DNA of 64,000 bases from Scilla litardierei (Eukaryota > Streptophyta > Magnoliopsida > Asparagales > Asparagaceae): assembly GCA_030789695.1 (NCBI GenBank), contig CM061142.1:357839486-357903485 (forward strand). The letters are read 5' to 3'. The notes under the pieces were generated by a model. The model made no database searches and was not told the origin of the DNA. It was given only the letters and a program-made list of their open reading frames with translations. The translations under genes and the position numbers were made by a program. Each line of letters opens with the position of its first letter. Positions within the stretch are counted from its first letter, which is position 1. Below are positions 20,421 through 33,685 of this stretch, in pieces.

Positions 20421-22484
20421 ATGCCGCCCTGGACACGGCCTCGCACCAGGAGAGCTTCCGCCAAGCGGAAGCGGCCGGATGAGCCCAGCCCCTCCCACAA
20501 GGTGGAGGACTCTCCTCCGCCTGCACCACCACACCCCGTTCATCCCGTACAGCCTGCAGCCCCCGTTCACCACGTACAGCCACTCCCTGCCGACCCACAG
20601 CCACTACCACCACCACCGGCTCCACTTGTCGGGCCGCTGGGGATTACGTTCCGGGACGACGCACACCGCGTCGTTTTTGAGCGCATTTCCCAGCGCTCGA
20701 TCGTACCCTCCAGGTTCGCACACCTTGCAGACCTAGGACACCTGGGGGTACTTGAGGGGATGATCACGTTGTATGACAACGTGGGTTGGCGAGATTTCTT
20801 CCAAGTGTCGGCGGACACCTTCGTCCGTCCAACACTTGAGGTGCTTAGTTCTATCGCCCGGACCGACGAGGGATGCTCGTTTAGGTTCATGGACCGAGAG
20901 TGCCAGGTCACTCTCGGTATGATGAGAGCATTCTTTTCATGGCCCGATGTCCCCAGGGCCGACCGTGGTTATGCCCCCACTCACATTCCCCCACCTTCCT
21001 TCGATTCCGGCACTTTCTGGGCCCGGATCACGGGTTTACCTGCTGCCTTCGACCCTAGTAGGGCCAAGGCCTCGGCCATCGTCCACCCTTGCCTTTGCAT
21101 AGCTCAGCACCTTATGGCGACTACCTTTTTGGCGAGGTATGCGCCTGGGACGATGTCCACGCTGGATCTTTATATGCTCTACGCGATGACACGCCCCAGA
21201 GCTCTAGCTAGGGATAGTGACGAGTTGGTCCCCGCCGTCGTGATTGATATCGCGAGCTGGTTTTTGGACCGCATCATCGTATCGGTGAGCGCTCGCTCAC
21301 CGATATGCTGCGGCGGTCTGATCACCCTGCTCGCCCTGATGACCGGCGAGGATCTTCCTGCTGACCTGCGACGAGCCCCGGGCCCCACTTCACTGTCCAT
21401 AGACGTCATGGCCCGGATGAAGATGCTACGTCTGCACGGTCAGCGGCACTGGGTTTGGTTGCACGGTCCCTACGGTGCGGATTACATGATCCTTCCGAGC
21501 CCAGCTCGGACGTAGATAGCACCAGCACAGGTGGACTGGCTTCCGGCGATGGATCTCCTGATCCCCGCCGCCTACGTGCTTGAGGCTGAGGAGGCCGAGC
21601 AGGCTGAGCAGGCACACGCTGCACCCGCTGACCCCGTGGCCCCTCAGCAGCCTGATATTTCTGCTGCTCCCGACACCTCTGTCCACACTTCTGCCGGTGT
21701 CAGGAGTACACTCGCTGAGACCACCCCCACTACCTCCACGCTCACCACCACTCCCACCACAGCTGGCCCACTGTCTGTTGAGCCCGTTTCCTCCGCCCTA
21801 CCTGAGTGCCCACCGACTATAGTTGAGAGCGGAGAGCCCTCTTTTGCTACTGTCATGGAGACCGTGGTTGCCACCTCTGTCTCCACCGCAGCCGTTTTTT
21901 CTGAGAGTGTCGTGACGTCTGTTCTCACGTCTGTGTCACCGACCTCTCTGGCCACCTTGTCGCCACTTTTATACTCCACTTCCGCTGCTGCTGCTTCCAC
22001 CGCATACCAGCCTGCGCCCCAGCCTCGCCCTGAGGCTAGGCCCACACTTGTGAGCACATCACCCTACCTCCACATGCCTGCTGAGCCCATCCACTACACC
22101 ACCCGAGTCCGCCAGCCCCATCCTGCACTGCACAGACAGGTGCGTCCCTCTGCACCACCTCCCCCCGACACTGTCCTTCAGAGCATTCGTGCTCTCGAGG
22201 GGGCGGTGAGTGCCCTCAGAGGTGACCTCAGGACCATGTCTGCCACAGTCACCGCTATGGCCAGCCGCTTCGACCTACTTCCGGGCATTCACTATTGCCT
22301 CACTCAGATTCTCGAGCGGCTTCCTCGCGTACCCACACCCACCCAGCAGGTACCTACCCCCACTCCTACACACACCCAGCCTGCTTCCACACCCACACCC
22401 ACACCCAGCCAGCAGACTGTTCCCCATCCACCACCTCCTCCACCTCCGCATCGGGACGGAGACGGCGTAGCCCCACCCTCTTAG
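20421..22484 (+). pseudogene. ATHILA ORF-1-like protein (one internal stop)
   Basis: One frame of 688 codons from ATG 20421 to the stop at 22482-22484, interrupted only by TAG at 21513-21515. The N-terminus is basic (RTRRASAKRKR) and then proline-rich. Residues of about 75-360 carry the conserved part: FERISQRSIVPSRFAHLADL, GVLEGMITLYDNVGWRDFF, TFVRPTLEVLSS and MDRECQVTLGMMRAFFSWP. This resembles the plant ATHILA ORF-1 family, whose role is not established. The part after the stop is Ala/Glu- then Ser/Thr/Pro-rich, with a possible short coiled coil (SIRALEGAVSALRGDLRTM) and a Pro/Thr/Gln-rich end. Few mutations compared with gag-pro upstream suggest a different history or weaker decay. Confidence 0.75.
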
Positions 22485-24121
22485 GCACCCTTGATGCCAT
22501 TGATCTTTTCTGCCGTCATGCTTCCCGTCTCTGCTGGGTCCTGATGATTTTTTTTCCCACCCCACCTCCCCTCACTGTTTTGGGTCCACATTTTGTTCAT
22601 ATATTTCTATATCATTTTTGGGAGAGAGTGAGAGTTTTTGGTGTCACACTTTTTATATCTGATTCACTCCTATATCTGCATGCATCATGTCCGCATCATA
22701 TTTTTCGTTTCGTTATTTTTATTTTTTTTCATCATGCATGCATCCTCACCTACCCCTCACATTACACGTCTCTCGGTGTGCCACACTTCGCACATTGAGG
22801 ACACTGTGCACTTTAGCTTGGGGGAGTGAGTTCTCACGTTCTTTTCGATTTACCACCTTTATTTTCAGTTTTTTCACGCCATTTTCCGCATTTGCACTCA
22901 CTTTCATTACTTTTTCCTTTTTTTACCATGCATCACGTTTTTCTTATTTTCTTTGTGTGCTGCATTGTAATTAGCTTCATTTTCCCTTTTCTATCTTTTA
23001 CTTCTTTCATCTCACGCTAGAGATGAATTTTCTGTGATGATGATGACGTGGAGTTAGCTTTCTCTATATGCATGCTATATTTGTCATGTCTTAGATTTTA
23101 TTTCTGATATCATATGATGTGATTTGTCTTGCATTTAGAGATAGTAACCCACACTTTTTCAGCATGAAAATGGATGAAATTTTATTATTAGCTCAGTCTG
23201 AAATATTCATATGTATGTTATCGCAGAAAACACACCAAGATTCACGCATTGAATGCTTATATCTGGAGTACCGTTTTCTTTTCCTATATCACTTCTATTT
23301 GCATGATTTGTACATTTCACTTCAGGATGATTAAATGATGTTAGCTATGATAAATCTGGATTAGTTAGCTTTTTTGTAATCGAAACCAAGTAGATTAGAT
23401 TACCCTGCTGAAGTTGTCGTGCATGTCCTATAGAGTGAACTGAGAGACATACTTACTTCTTTCTCCACATATCTTGAACATCAATTCTCTATTTTAAAAT
23501 CATTGGTGAATCTCCCCTTAGCGATTCTAGTATTTGGCATTTCCCCCGTTATTAAAATCCTAGCTCCAAATTTCACAAAACCAAAGAAAGAAAAAGAAAA
23601 AAATCTTGTATATCCTTATTTCTCTTTGATTTGGGATCATTGTGTATATATGCTATTATTAAAAAAATAAAAAAAAGGAAAAGAGAAAAAGAAAAGAAAA
23701 AGAAAAGAAAAAGAGAAAATAATCTCAATAAACGATCCCATCTCATGTTCTCTCTTTCTTCCCTCTTTTTGTTTTTATTTTTATTACTTTTGGAGCTTCA
23801 TAAAAATGGGGATGTAAATATTGTTTTTTATGCCACCACGCTTATAGATAAGCTTGGGGGAGGGAATCCAATGATGTGTGAGAGAGTGACTACTTGACGG
23901 TGCACGACAACCTAGGCAAAGTAATATTCTATACTCGGTGAGATTCTTTTAGCTTCACGAAATCCAGAAATCTATGCCTAGCACTCATTTCATGATATCC
24001 ACGCTTTTCTATTCTTTCTATTCTATTGCGTGATATTCTTATACACCTCATAAAAAGCATTCAATTGAAAAGTGTGTGATCTGCGATATTGTATACCGCT
24101 TTAAATGATTCAGACGATGTT
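22485..24121 (+). other. Element A 3' non-coding region, first part
   Basis: T-rich sequence without a supported gene. It carries polypurine-tract-like motifs, TTTAGCTTGGGGGAGTGAG at about 22814 and ATAAGCTTGGGGGAGGG at about 23849, similar to the true PPT next to the right LTR. A purine tract of A and G spans 23575-23725. The region is cut at 24121 by element B (duplicated ATGTT) and continues at 33381. Confidence 0.6.
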
Positions 24122-27100
24122 TGTAACGACCAGGTTTTTCGATACGTTTTATTCGCATTCTTTCATTGTGTTTATCTCTTCGTATCCGTAGTTGAGACGT
24201 ATCAGACCCTGTACCCATACCAGCCTCTAGCCTTTTACGTATTAGCTATTAATATCATTAACTTTGACATTATATTTATTACTAGCTTTTATAATTAATA
24301 GTATTTCTCTACTATGAGACATCCTTTTAATAATTTCTTTTTATATAATTCAAACTTTTAAAAATTCGAATGTTTTGAAAGTGTTTCTTAATAAAACCTA
24401 TTTAAACATATAATTAAAGTGATTAGCATTATTGACCCCTAAATAACTCCCCATCAATGTCTTCTTTTCAACTTTCCTTAGAAACTTTTAGTGTTTAATT
24501 TGGCCTAATCAACTCCGTTAACTCTAGAACCCATTTCCTTATTTAACCAACCTATTCACTAAGCCATCCTACGTTTCGGACCCATGGCCGCACCCAACTT
24601 AGCTAAACCTATGCCTAGCTTTCCTCGTGCTACGAATTTCATCCCCCCACACGCACACAGCTTGTGCAATTCTTTTCATTTGGACCTAGGCCTAAGCTTA
24701 TAAATAAACCCTTAGGCTATGTCACCTACTCCCTATAACAATAAGAAATGAACCTAGGCTAAACTAGGACACAGCAACCCTACACTTCCTATGTGAACCT
24801 AGGGTCTCTTTTTCTTCAACCTAAAACCCAAAGGCCTAAAGCCCCACACGAGCACCCCTAGAGAGAACCCTACTGACTTTATAAAAAACCCTAGGTCCCC
24901 TTTTATTTCTTCTCCCATCAGTAGCCTTGTATAAATATATACAACCATATATATTCTAAAAAAAACCCTAGGCCTCTATTATCAGCCGCCCCCAGCCTAC
25001 AAAACTCCTACATACATTTAGACCTAGATATCGACAATACTAAACCCTAGGGCAGGGCTGTGCTCTCATTCGTTTTTCCTCAAACACCAAACCGAGAACC
25101 ACAGCCGCCTTCGACCTCTCCTTCGCAACACCAACCCATGACAGCCCTCCTTCTTCCTCCTCTTCACGCCAACACAGGCCACGCCCTAGAGCTCGCAACG
25201 CCGCAGCCTCCTGTTCGACCCGCAACCCATGCCGACGGCCTCCTCCACTGCCTCCACGCGACGGCGCAGCAAGCATCTCCCCGCCTCAGCAGCCTCCCCT
25301 CATGCACACTCACGTCGAGGGACTACTCCGATGCCAGCCTCCCTCCGTGCGCACGACAGCCCGAGCAGCCTCCTTCCACCTTCGCACAACTCGTCTCCCC
25401 ACAACAGCATCTCCGCCACTCGCCGTCGAACATCGAAACCCGTAAGTTTCCCTTCCGCACGAACAGAAATTTTATAGGGAATAAGGTTTTATATAAGTAA
25501 GTTTCATATGTTATTAAAATATGTTAGGTTCCTTCAGTTTGTTGGTAGACTGCGTATAAGTTGTGTGAGCTGTAAGATATGTTAGTTCATTAGAAATATT
25601 AATGTCAGTACCCCTTTACCCTATGTCGGCTTATTAATAATGGAACTGTGAATTTTCAATGCAACGGTAGATTTATAAACTAGGTATTGGATATCACATA
25701 GACAAATGATGCTAGTAAGTACTGCTAACTTTTGATTACAAAGTGTTGCAACTGACCTCCCAGTACCTATAAATTATAATGCTTATAATACTATTGTGGC
25801 ATGTTATAACAGTACTTATAAATAGCTGTATATGTAATGAGCTATAATAGGTAGTATAGGTTATATATATAAGCGTTTGTTATATAGGTTGGTTATATCA
25901 TGTTGGTATGTATGTTAGTGACCAGTGAGTATGAACGTTAACTTTTAATGACGTGTTAATTCTTTAGCTTGATACCAAATTCCGTTGATACAGATATACC
26001 GTGCCTCCCGTAGCAATCACCTGGGCACCCTAGTCACCGAAAAACAGGCAAGTATGCAATTAAATATGAATTTTCGAAGTTTAATTATTATTACGTCATT
26101 TTTTTACTTTGATCTGCATATCTTGAAAATTGCACGTAAAATGACACATGAAACTGTTTCCATAATGTCCTAGATTAAAAATGTGACATTTTGACATATA
26201 TCTCGATGGGTTTCAATTTTGGACATTAGCAGAAAAAAATTGTTTCCCGTAACCAGTAATTCATCTCGACATCCCTTCAATTTTTGTAAATGTTGTGCAC
26301 TATGAAACATTGACAACTAGAAATGAATGAATATCTTGCTTGGACATTAACGAGAGTGACATCGTGAAATCGTGCGCCTCAAAGGAGAATTCGTGATTCG
26401 TGATGTCGTGTGAGTCGACTAGGCCGGCTCGTGTTCCGGCAAACTTTTGGGTGGGGTTAGGGTTGAGCGGCCACTGGGCGTATGAAAGGTACTCTCCTCA
26501 AGAGCACCACCCGATGCGGTGGGTTAGTGTCAATCATGGGAAGCCCCCGTGATAGGAACGACCTTCTCATCACGACCTAAAGGCGAGAACCCTAGATTAG
26601 AAGTGAATTTTTGACATGGACTTTGAACGCTAACTTGGTCATCGTGGATATTGAAATGCTAACAAACTCGGGAAAACTTACTTAAATTCTTGCAACTGCT
26701 TAGAACTACATGCTAGGGATGTTTACTTTTCGTTTCATCACAATTTGTCTCGTAAATTCTATTATAGTCATCTCTTTTAAATATTTAATGCTTTCTAAAT
26801 TCATATCAATTGCACATTCTTGCCTTGGGATGCTAATGTCTTCTTGCAGACCTTGCTGACATACATTCATGTTTTTGGATGTATGTCAGATCTCGAGTTT
26901 GAGCACTCGGAGGATCCTCCCGAGACACTTGACTTAGAGAGCCAGAGTACGTCGTAGATGCCGAGTCACTTTCTGCAGAAGACTAGAGTCCCTTCCGTCA
27001 CTATTTTGAGTTTTGGTTTCTGTAACTTGTAGTAGGAATAGTGCTCTGTTGTAATTTCCTTAGCCCTGCTGTGGCTTATCTTGTAATTTCGTGTACGCCT

Positions 27101-27279
27101 TATATATCTGGATGTGGTATTTATTTTGAATGTTCTGATTGTTCTGATACGCAAATGCAAGGACCCTTTTTCTGTGTTTTTATCACAGACGCTTATTGAA
27201 CTCGAGCTTTACCGCTCCAGTTCAAGCGGACCGCGTAATGCCCACGCTTCCGGTGTCTTTTGGGAAGCGGGGCGTTACA
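24122..27279 (+). repeat. Element B left LTR
   Basis: Candidate TATA box TATAAATATATA near 24932. A 146-codon open frame (25060-25500), Pro/Ser/Ala-rich, follows in the presumed transcribed part. ACCCGTAAGTTT at 25438 is a good splice-donor consensus. The LTR ends GAAGCGGGGCGTTACA. No protein family is recognised. Confidence 0.92.
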
Positions 27280-30216
27280 GGTTTTAGTGGTGGCCCATGC
27301 AGGTCTTGCAACTGCGAAATTCAGAACAATGAGAACACTTTTCGTTAGCCAAAACATCCAGGATTAGTTCGTACGCAAATTACTCGAATAACTGTCTCAG
27401 CACGATAGGAAGCCCAATGTCAGGATGATAGGAAGAGTTAGTTAGATGCTCGTGCTCATTAGTTAGACACCTTTGCCACAACTTCGTATTATAATCTTAG
27501 GAGTCACCCTAGCTTTTCTCTGATCGTATTAGCTTCATTAGTCGTTAGCTTAAGTTTTATCGAATCTAGGGCCTAACCCACCGTAGCGATCATCGCCAAG
27601 CCAATTGAACCTGAGACGCCAGCAATGAGTAGACTTCGAGACGTAAGACATCCCAGACCCATAAGATCCCGACCTTGACCCTCTATGAACCACCACCTCG
27701 GCTTCCCTATCACAGTCTAGTTCTTTGACGAACCTTAGTGCTAAACCTTAGTCGATCAATGATTATTTTTCCCCTGATTTTACTTTTCCAATCATTACAC
27801 TTCCGTGTTAATGATCGTAGGAAGCCATCGTAGTGTAATCACGGAGTACTTCTTAATCGTACTTACGTTTCAATCGTCGAACCTGATCCTTGTCCTCGAT
27901 TCACATAAACTCTTCAGATCCGCCATCTTTAACTTTGAACCTCTCCTTCTAGAAAGTATTTTCGATATTTCATTTATTGAATTCTTCCTAAGTTTAAAAT
28001 TCCTTCGAAAACTTTTACTTAAATTCCCTACACTTCAGTCGACTTAAACCCAATCTTAATTATGAAACTCTTTTGGTGCGATCTTTAACCACTATCTTAT
28101 AACGATTTCCTTACATCCATCTTTCGCTCTTCTATTTCACCTAACTACTCTATTTTTCTCAGGCAATGAACTTTTTAAAATCTTATTCCTAAGTCGCTAG
28201 TTCCAATGTCACCTCCTTTAATGTATTTCGAAGCGGTCATTGATACATACTTTTAAAATACTTTCCTAAGTTAAATAGAACTTAAAAATCCTGTGTGTTA
28301 GTTTTATTATCATTGTCTTCAAAAATTTTAAGAAAAGAAAATTTTCTGTTTTCTCTTGACAAGCCTATTATTCAGTTGCAAAACGAGCACTACAACACTA
28401 TGTCCATATTACTCTTCACATATTATTGGACTGATCACATTTTACATTTTAATCCCTACCGTATGCTCGCTATTCTACATAAATTATAGCGATGTTATTT
28501 TTCCCTCACATATCCTTATCTTCCTAATTATTTAATTATTCTTAGGTATTTTGTGTCGCCCAACCAAATTACTCGCTTATCCATACCACCTCCGGAGCCG
28601 TCCATCACAGCATTAATTCATTACATCTTTCAACTCTGAATTCAGCACTATTGATTAGTTTTCGCATTGGTGCTTATGAGTGCTTATGTCAGCTTTAATA
28701 TAAGTATAGTGGGACCATTAGCAGTGATTGTAGTTTTGTTGTTGTGCATGTGTATAAATAGTGGGTGTGGGCCCGTGCGTGTGAATCTCTATGTACCACT
28801 TAGGTCTACATGTGTTTTCCCTTAATATATTAGTATAGTGTGATGATCTATTATGTCGTGTGTACATGTACGTACGGTAAATTGTGATAGGTATGTATTC
28901 AGACGAGTGTAGAGTAGTAAGTGTTATATTTATATTTAGGTGAGTGATTAGCTATATCACTATAGGGATACCTGAGCGTGATTGATTTGGTCTTGGCTAG
29001 TTACTAGGCATGTATGTACCTTAACCGTACTTGTTAATGGCTGTATAGTACGCTGATACAGTGATGTGCATGTTAAGTATCATGGTTGTGTGTGCGGATT
29101 TATTGTGTGATTTGTATGTTAGTATGTATGGCGTGTACTTGCGCGTATATATGTACGTGGTTAGTTATAGGTACGTAGGTATATATATATTGTATAAATA
29201 AGTGTGTTGCATGCATAGTAAGATTATAATGTTACCCCTACGGGATGATGTGTGAGCATGTGTTTACCAGGAGGTATGCATGGACGTATGTTTGTGACTA
29301 CGTATATGTGAATGTATGAAATTGTATACTTGCCTATGTGGATTACCATGGTTGTGTATACCGGTGAGTGTATATGTGATCTATATAGATACGAGATAAG
29401 AGTGTGGTAGTGTGAGTATGTATATGAATGTGAAAATGATATATGTATGGGGATTTGGAAGTGTGTGCTATATGATTAAGTATATGTATATGGATGTATA
29501 TGGTTTCATTATAATGTATGTGTGTCTGGGATAGAACGAGCTTAGTGCCTAAGTCCTCTCACCCATAGGTCAACCTATTTAAGGAAGTCTGAAGACGGAC
29601 TTGATCTTAAGGTGGGCAGATTACGTTGACCCTAGTGCTATGGGTAAGGCTTATAAAATCCGTGTAGGGTGTAGGGTAATACGTGCATGTATATATGTGT
29701 AGTGATATGTATTATGCGTTATGTAAAAGTGATCATACGGATGTAGTGTTAATAGACTAAAAATGATTATATTTGTGTGTTAGTGGTGTGTAGAAGTGAT
29801 ATGTGATACTATATCATTATAGATTGTGAGTGTATAAGATATATGGTAGTACATGCATTTGTAATATCGTGAGTGTGCTAAGTGTTGGCACACCTACATC
29901 TAGTAAATTGATGTGGTAGGTGTTAATATTCACCCGAGTATAAATCAGTTGGATTATATTCGTAGGATGATATTATATTGGACGTATTATGTTAATTTAT
30001 AACTGGTAACGTATGTGTGTGTGTTGTTACTACTATTAGCATGGACGTTGATTAATGGTATCGGTAGTAGTACTTTTGGTGTTGATGTTAATATGAGATA
30101 TACTATATAGATATGACATGAAGATTATTTATGGTGTGTATAGAGTTACCATTATGTTTTCCGGTGCCTTAGCCGATAAGATTCCGAGGACGGAATCGTC
30201 TTTAAGGTGGGTAGAA
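27280..30216 (+). other. Element B interior, non-coding
   Basis: It begins GGTTTTAGTGGTGGCCC then ATGCAGGTC, the probable primer binding region. 27500-28700 is AT-rich with no gene. 28700-30100 is strongly T/G-rich on the plus strand, full of GTATATGTG-type words. Two PPT-like sites are present: CTTAAGGTGGGCAGATTACG (about 29608) and the terminal TTTAAGGTGGGTAGAA (30201-30216). Confidence 0.8.
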
Positions 30217-33200
30217 TGTAACGACCAGGTTTTTCGATACGTTTTATTCGCATTCTTTCATTGTGTTTATCTCTTCGTATCCGTAGTTGAGACGTATCAG
30301 ACCCCGTACCCATACCAGCCTCTAGCCTTTTACGTATTAGCTATTAATATCATTAACTTTGACATTATATTTATTACTAGCTTTTATAATTAATAGTATT
30401 TCTCTACTAAGAGACATCCTTTTAATAATTTCTTTTTATATAATTCAAACTTTTAAAAATTCGAATGTTTTGAAAGTGTTTCTTAATAAAACCTATTTAA
30501 ACATATAATTAAAGTGATTAGCATTATTGACCCCTAAATAACTCCCCATCAATGTCTTCTTTTCAACTTTCCTTAGAAACTTTTAGTGTTTAATTTGGCC
30601 TAATCAACTCCGTTAACTCTAGAACCCATTTCCTTATTTAACCAACCTATTCACTAAGCCATCCTACGTTTCGGACCCATGGCCGCACCCAACTTAGCTA
30701 AACCTATGCCTAGCTTTCCTCGTGCTGCGAATTTCATCCCCCCACACGCACACAGCTTGTGCAATTCTTTTCATTTGGACCTAGGCCTAAGCTTATAAAT
30801 AAACCCTTAGGCTATGTCACCTACTCCCTATAACAATAAGAAATGAACCTAGGCTAAACTAGGACACAGCAACCCTACACTTCCTATGTGAACCTAGGGT
30901 CTCTTTTTCTTCAACCTAAAACCCAAAGGCCTAAAGCCCCACACGAGCACCCCTAGAGAGAACCCTACTGACTTTATAAAAAACCCTAGGTCCCCTTTTA
31001 TTTCTTCTCCCATCAGTAGCCTTGTATAAATATATACAACCATATATATTCTAAAAAAAACCCTAGGCCTCTATTATCAGCCGCCCCCAGCCTACAAAAC
31101 TCCTACATACATTTAGACCTAGATATCGACAATACTAAACCCTAGGGCAGGGCTGTGCTCTCATTCGTTTTTCCTCAAACACCAAACCGAGAACCACAGC
31201 CGCCTTCGACCTCTCCTTCGCAACACCAACCCATGACAGCCCTCCTTCTTCCTCCTCTTCACGCCAACACAGGCCACGCCCTAGAGCTCGCAACGCCGCA
31301 GCCTCCTGTTCGACCCGCAACCCATGCCGGCGGCCTCCTCCACTGCCTCCACGCGACGGCGCAGCAAGCATCTCCCCGCCTCAGCAGCCTCCCCTCATGC
31401 ACACTCACGTCGAGGGACTACTCCAATGCCAGCCTCCCTCCGTGCGCACGACAGCCCAAGCAGCCTCCTTCCACCTTCGCACAACTCGTCTCCCCACAAC
31501 AGCATCTCCGCCACTCGCCGTCGAACATCGAAACCCGTAAGTTTCCCTTCCGCACGAACAGAAATTTTATAGGGAATAAGGTTTTATATAAGTAAGTTTC
31601 ATATGTTATTAAAATATGTTAGGTTCCTTCAGTTTGTTGGTAGACTGCGTATAAGTTGTGTGAGCTGTAAGATATGTTAGTTCATTAGAAATATTAATGT
31701 CAGTACCCCTTTACCCTATGTCAGCTTATTAATAATGGAACTGTGAATTTTCAATGCAACGGTAGATTTATAAACTAGGTATTGGATATCACATAGACAA
31801 ATGATGCTAGTAAGTACTGCTAACTTTCGATTACAAAGTGTTGCAACTGACCTCCCAGTACCTATAAATTATAATGCTTATAATACTATTGTGGCATGTT
31901 ATAACAGTACTTATAAATAGCTGTATATGTAATGAGCTATAATAGGTAGTATAGGTTATATATATAAGCGTTTGTTATATAGGTTGGTTATATCATGTTG
32001 GTATGTATGTTAGTGACCAGTGAGTATGAACGTTAACTTTTAATGACGTGTTAATTCTTTAGCTTGATACCAAATTCCGTTGATACAGATATACCGTGCC
32101 TCCCGTAGCAATCACCTGGGCACCCTAGTCACCGAAAAACAGGCAAGTATGCAATTAAATATGAATTTTCGAAGTTTAATTATTATTACGTCATTTTTTT
32201 TACTTTGATTTGCATATCTTGAAAATTGCACGTAAAATGACACATGAAACTGTTTCCATAATGTCCTAGATTAAAAATGTGACATTTTGACATATATCTC
32301 GATGGGTTTCAATTTTGGACATTAGCAGAAAAAAATTGTTTCCCGTAACCAGTAATTCATCTCGACATCCCTTCAATTTTTGTAAATGTTGTGCACTATG
32401 AAACATTGACAACTAGAAATGAATGAATATCTTGCTTGGACATTAACGAGAGTGACATCGTGAAATCGTGCGCCTCAAAGGCGAATTCGTGATTCGTGAT
32501 GTCGTGTGAGTCGACTAGGCCGGCTCGTGTTCCGGCAAACTTTTGGGTGGGGTTAGGGTTGAGCGGCCACTGGGCGTATGAAAGGTACTCTCCTCAAGAG
32601 CACCACCCGATGCGGTGGGTTAGTGTCAATCACGGTAAGCCCCCGTGAGAGGAACGACCTTCTCATCACGACCTAAAGGCGAGAACCCTAGATTAGAAGT
32701 GAATTTTTGACATGGACTTTGAACGCTAACTTGGTCATCGTGGATATTGAAATGCTAACAAACTCGGGAAAACTTACTTAAATTCTTGCAACTGCTTAGT
32801 ACTACATGCTAGGGATGTTTACTTTTCATTTCATCACAATTTGTCTCGTAAATTCTATTGTAGTCGTCTCTTTTAAATATTTAATATTTTCTAAATTCAT
32901 ATCAATTGCACATTCTTGCCTTGGGATGCTAATGTCTTCTTGCAGTCCTTGCTGACATACATTCATGTTTTTGGATGTATGTCAGATCTCGAGTTTGAGC
33001 ACTCAGAGGATCCTCCCAAGACACTTGACTTAGAGAGCCAGAGTACGTCGTAGATGCCGAGTCACTTTCTGCAGAAGACTAGAGTCCCTTCCATCACTAT
33101 TTTGAGTTTTGGTTTCTGTAACTTGTAGTAGGAATAGTGCTCTGTTGTAATTTCCTTAGCCCTGCTGTGGCTTATCTTGTAATTTCGTGTACGCCTTATA

Positions 33201-33375
33201 TATCTGGATGTGGTATTTATTTTGAATGTTCTGATTTTTCTGATACGCAAATGCAAGGACCCTTTTTCTGTGTTTTTATCACAGACGCTTATTGAACTCG
33301 AGCTTCACCGCTCCAGTTCAAGCGGACCGTGTAACGCCCACGCTTCCGGTGTCTTTTGGGAAGCGGGGCGTTACA
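30217..33375 (+). repeat. Element B right LTR
   Basis: 3159 bp, a near-copy of 24122-27279; most differences are transitions. The 146-codon open frame recurs at 31155-31595 with amino-acid-changing differences. Confidence 0.93.
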
Positions 33376-33380
33376 ATGTT

Positions 33381-33685
33381 AATTTTACAATTATTCCGTT
33401 TTTCATGCTATATCAATATTCTTGGGTTTTCCATTTCTATTTGCACCATTATACTATGATATCGAAATAAAAGTCTTTGACATGTGTTTTACATTCGGTG
33501 CATGCTATATGAATAAGCAAAACCCACGTCCTGAGAAAAATGATCTAGCAGCTTCCCTCTTCGCTTTCTTCTTTCTTCTTCGTTTTTCATTTTCCGTTTT
33601 TCGTCGTTTTCGTTTTCTGAATCCACCGGGTTCGCCTTTTACTTATCTTCCTCGAGGACGAGTAAGAGGTAAGCTTGGGGGATTT
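33381..33685 (+). other. Element A 3' region end and polypurine tract
   Basis: The remainder of A after element B. It has TTCCTCGAGGACGAGTAAGA then GGTAAGCTTGGGGGATTT directly before the right LTR at 33686. The purine run AAGCTTGGGGGA is the likely plus-strand primer, the same word that occurs internally at 22814 and 23849. Confidence 0.75.

Larger units (their letters stand above)
24122..33375 (+). mobile_element. Element B: LARD-type non-coding Gypsy element inside A
   Basis: LTRs 24122-27279 and 30217-33375 (3158 and 3159 bp) begin TGTAACGACCAGG and end GGGGCGTTACA. The flanking duplication is ATGTT (24117-24121 and 33376-33380). The 2.9-kb interior has no open frame of note. It ends with a chromovirus-type 3' end, TTCCGAGGACGGAATC then TCTTTAAGGTGGGTAGAA. 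Long LTRs, intact ends and no genes are the definition of a large retrotransposon derivative. By eye the LTRs differ at about 27 positions plus one T indel, under 1%, so it is the youngest insertion here. Confidence 0.93.

Noticed and set aside
25060..25500. 146-codon open frame in both LTRs of element B as a gene
   Set aside because: The few differences between the two LTR copies in this stretch change amino acids (Asp/Gly, Asp/Asn, Glu/Lys), the peptide is Pro/Ser/Ala-rich, and no family is recognised. LTR identity alone explains its presence twice.
24122..33375. Assembly duplication (two 3.2-kb near-identical blocks)
   Set aside because: The blocks have TG...CA ends, primer-region and PPT-like sites inside, and a perfect ATGTT target duplication outside, so they are LTRs.
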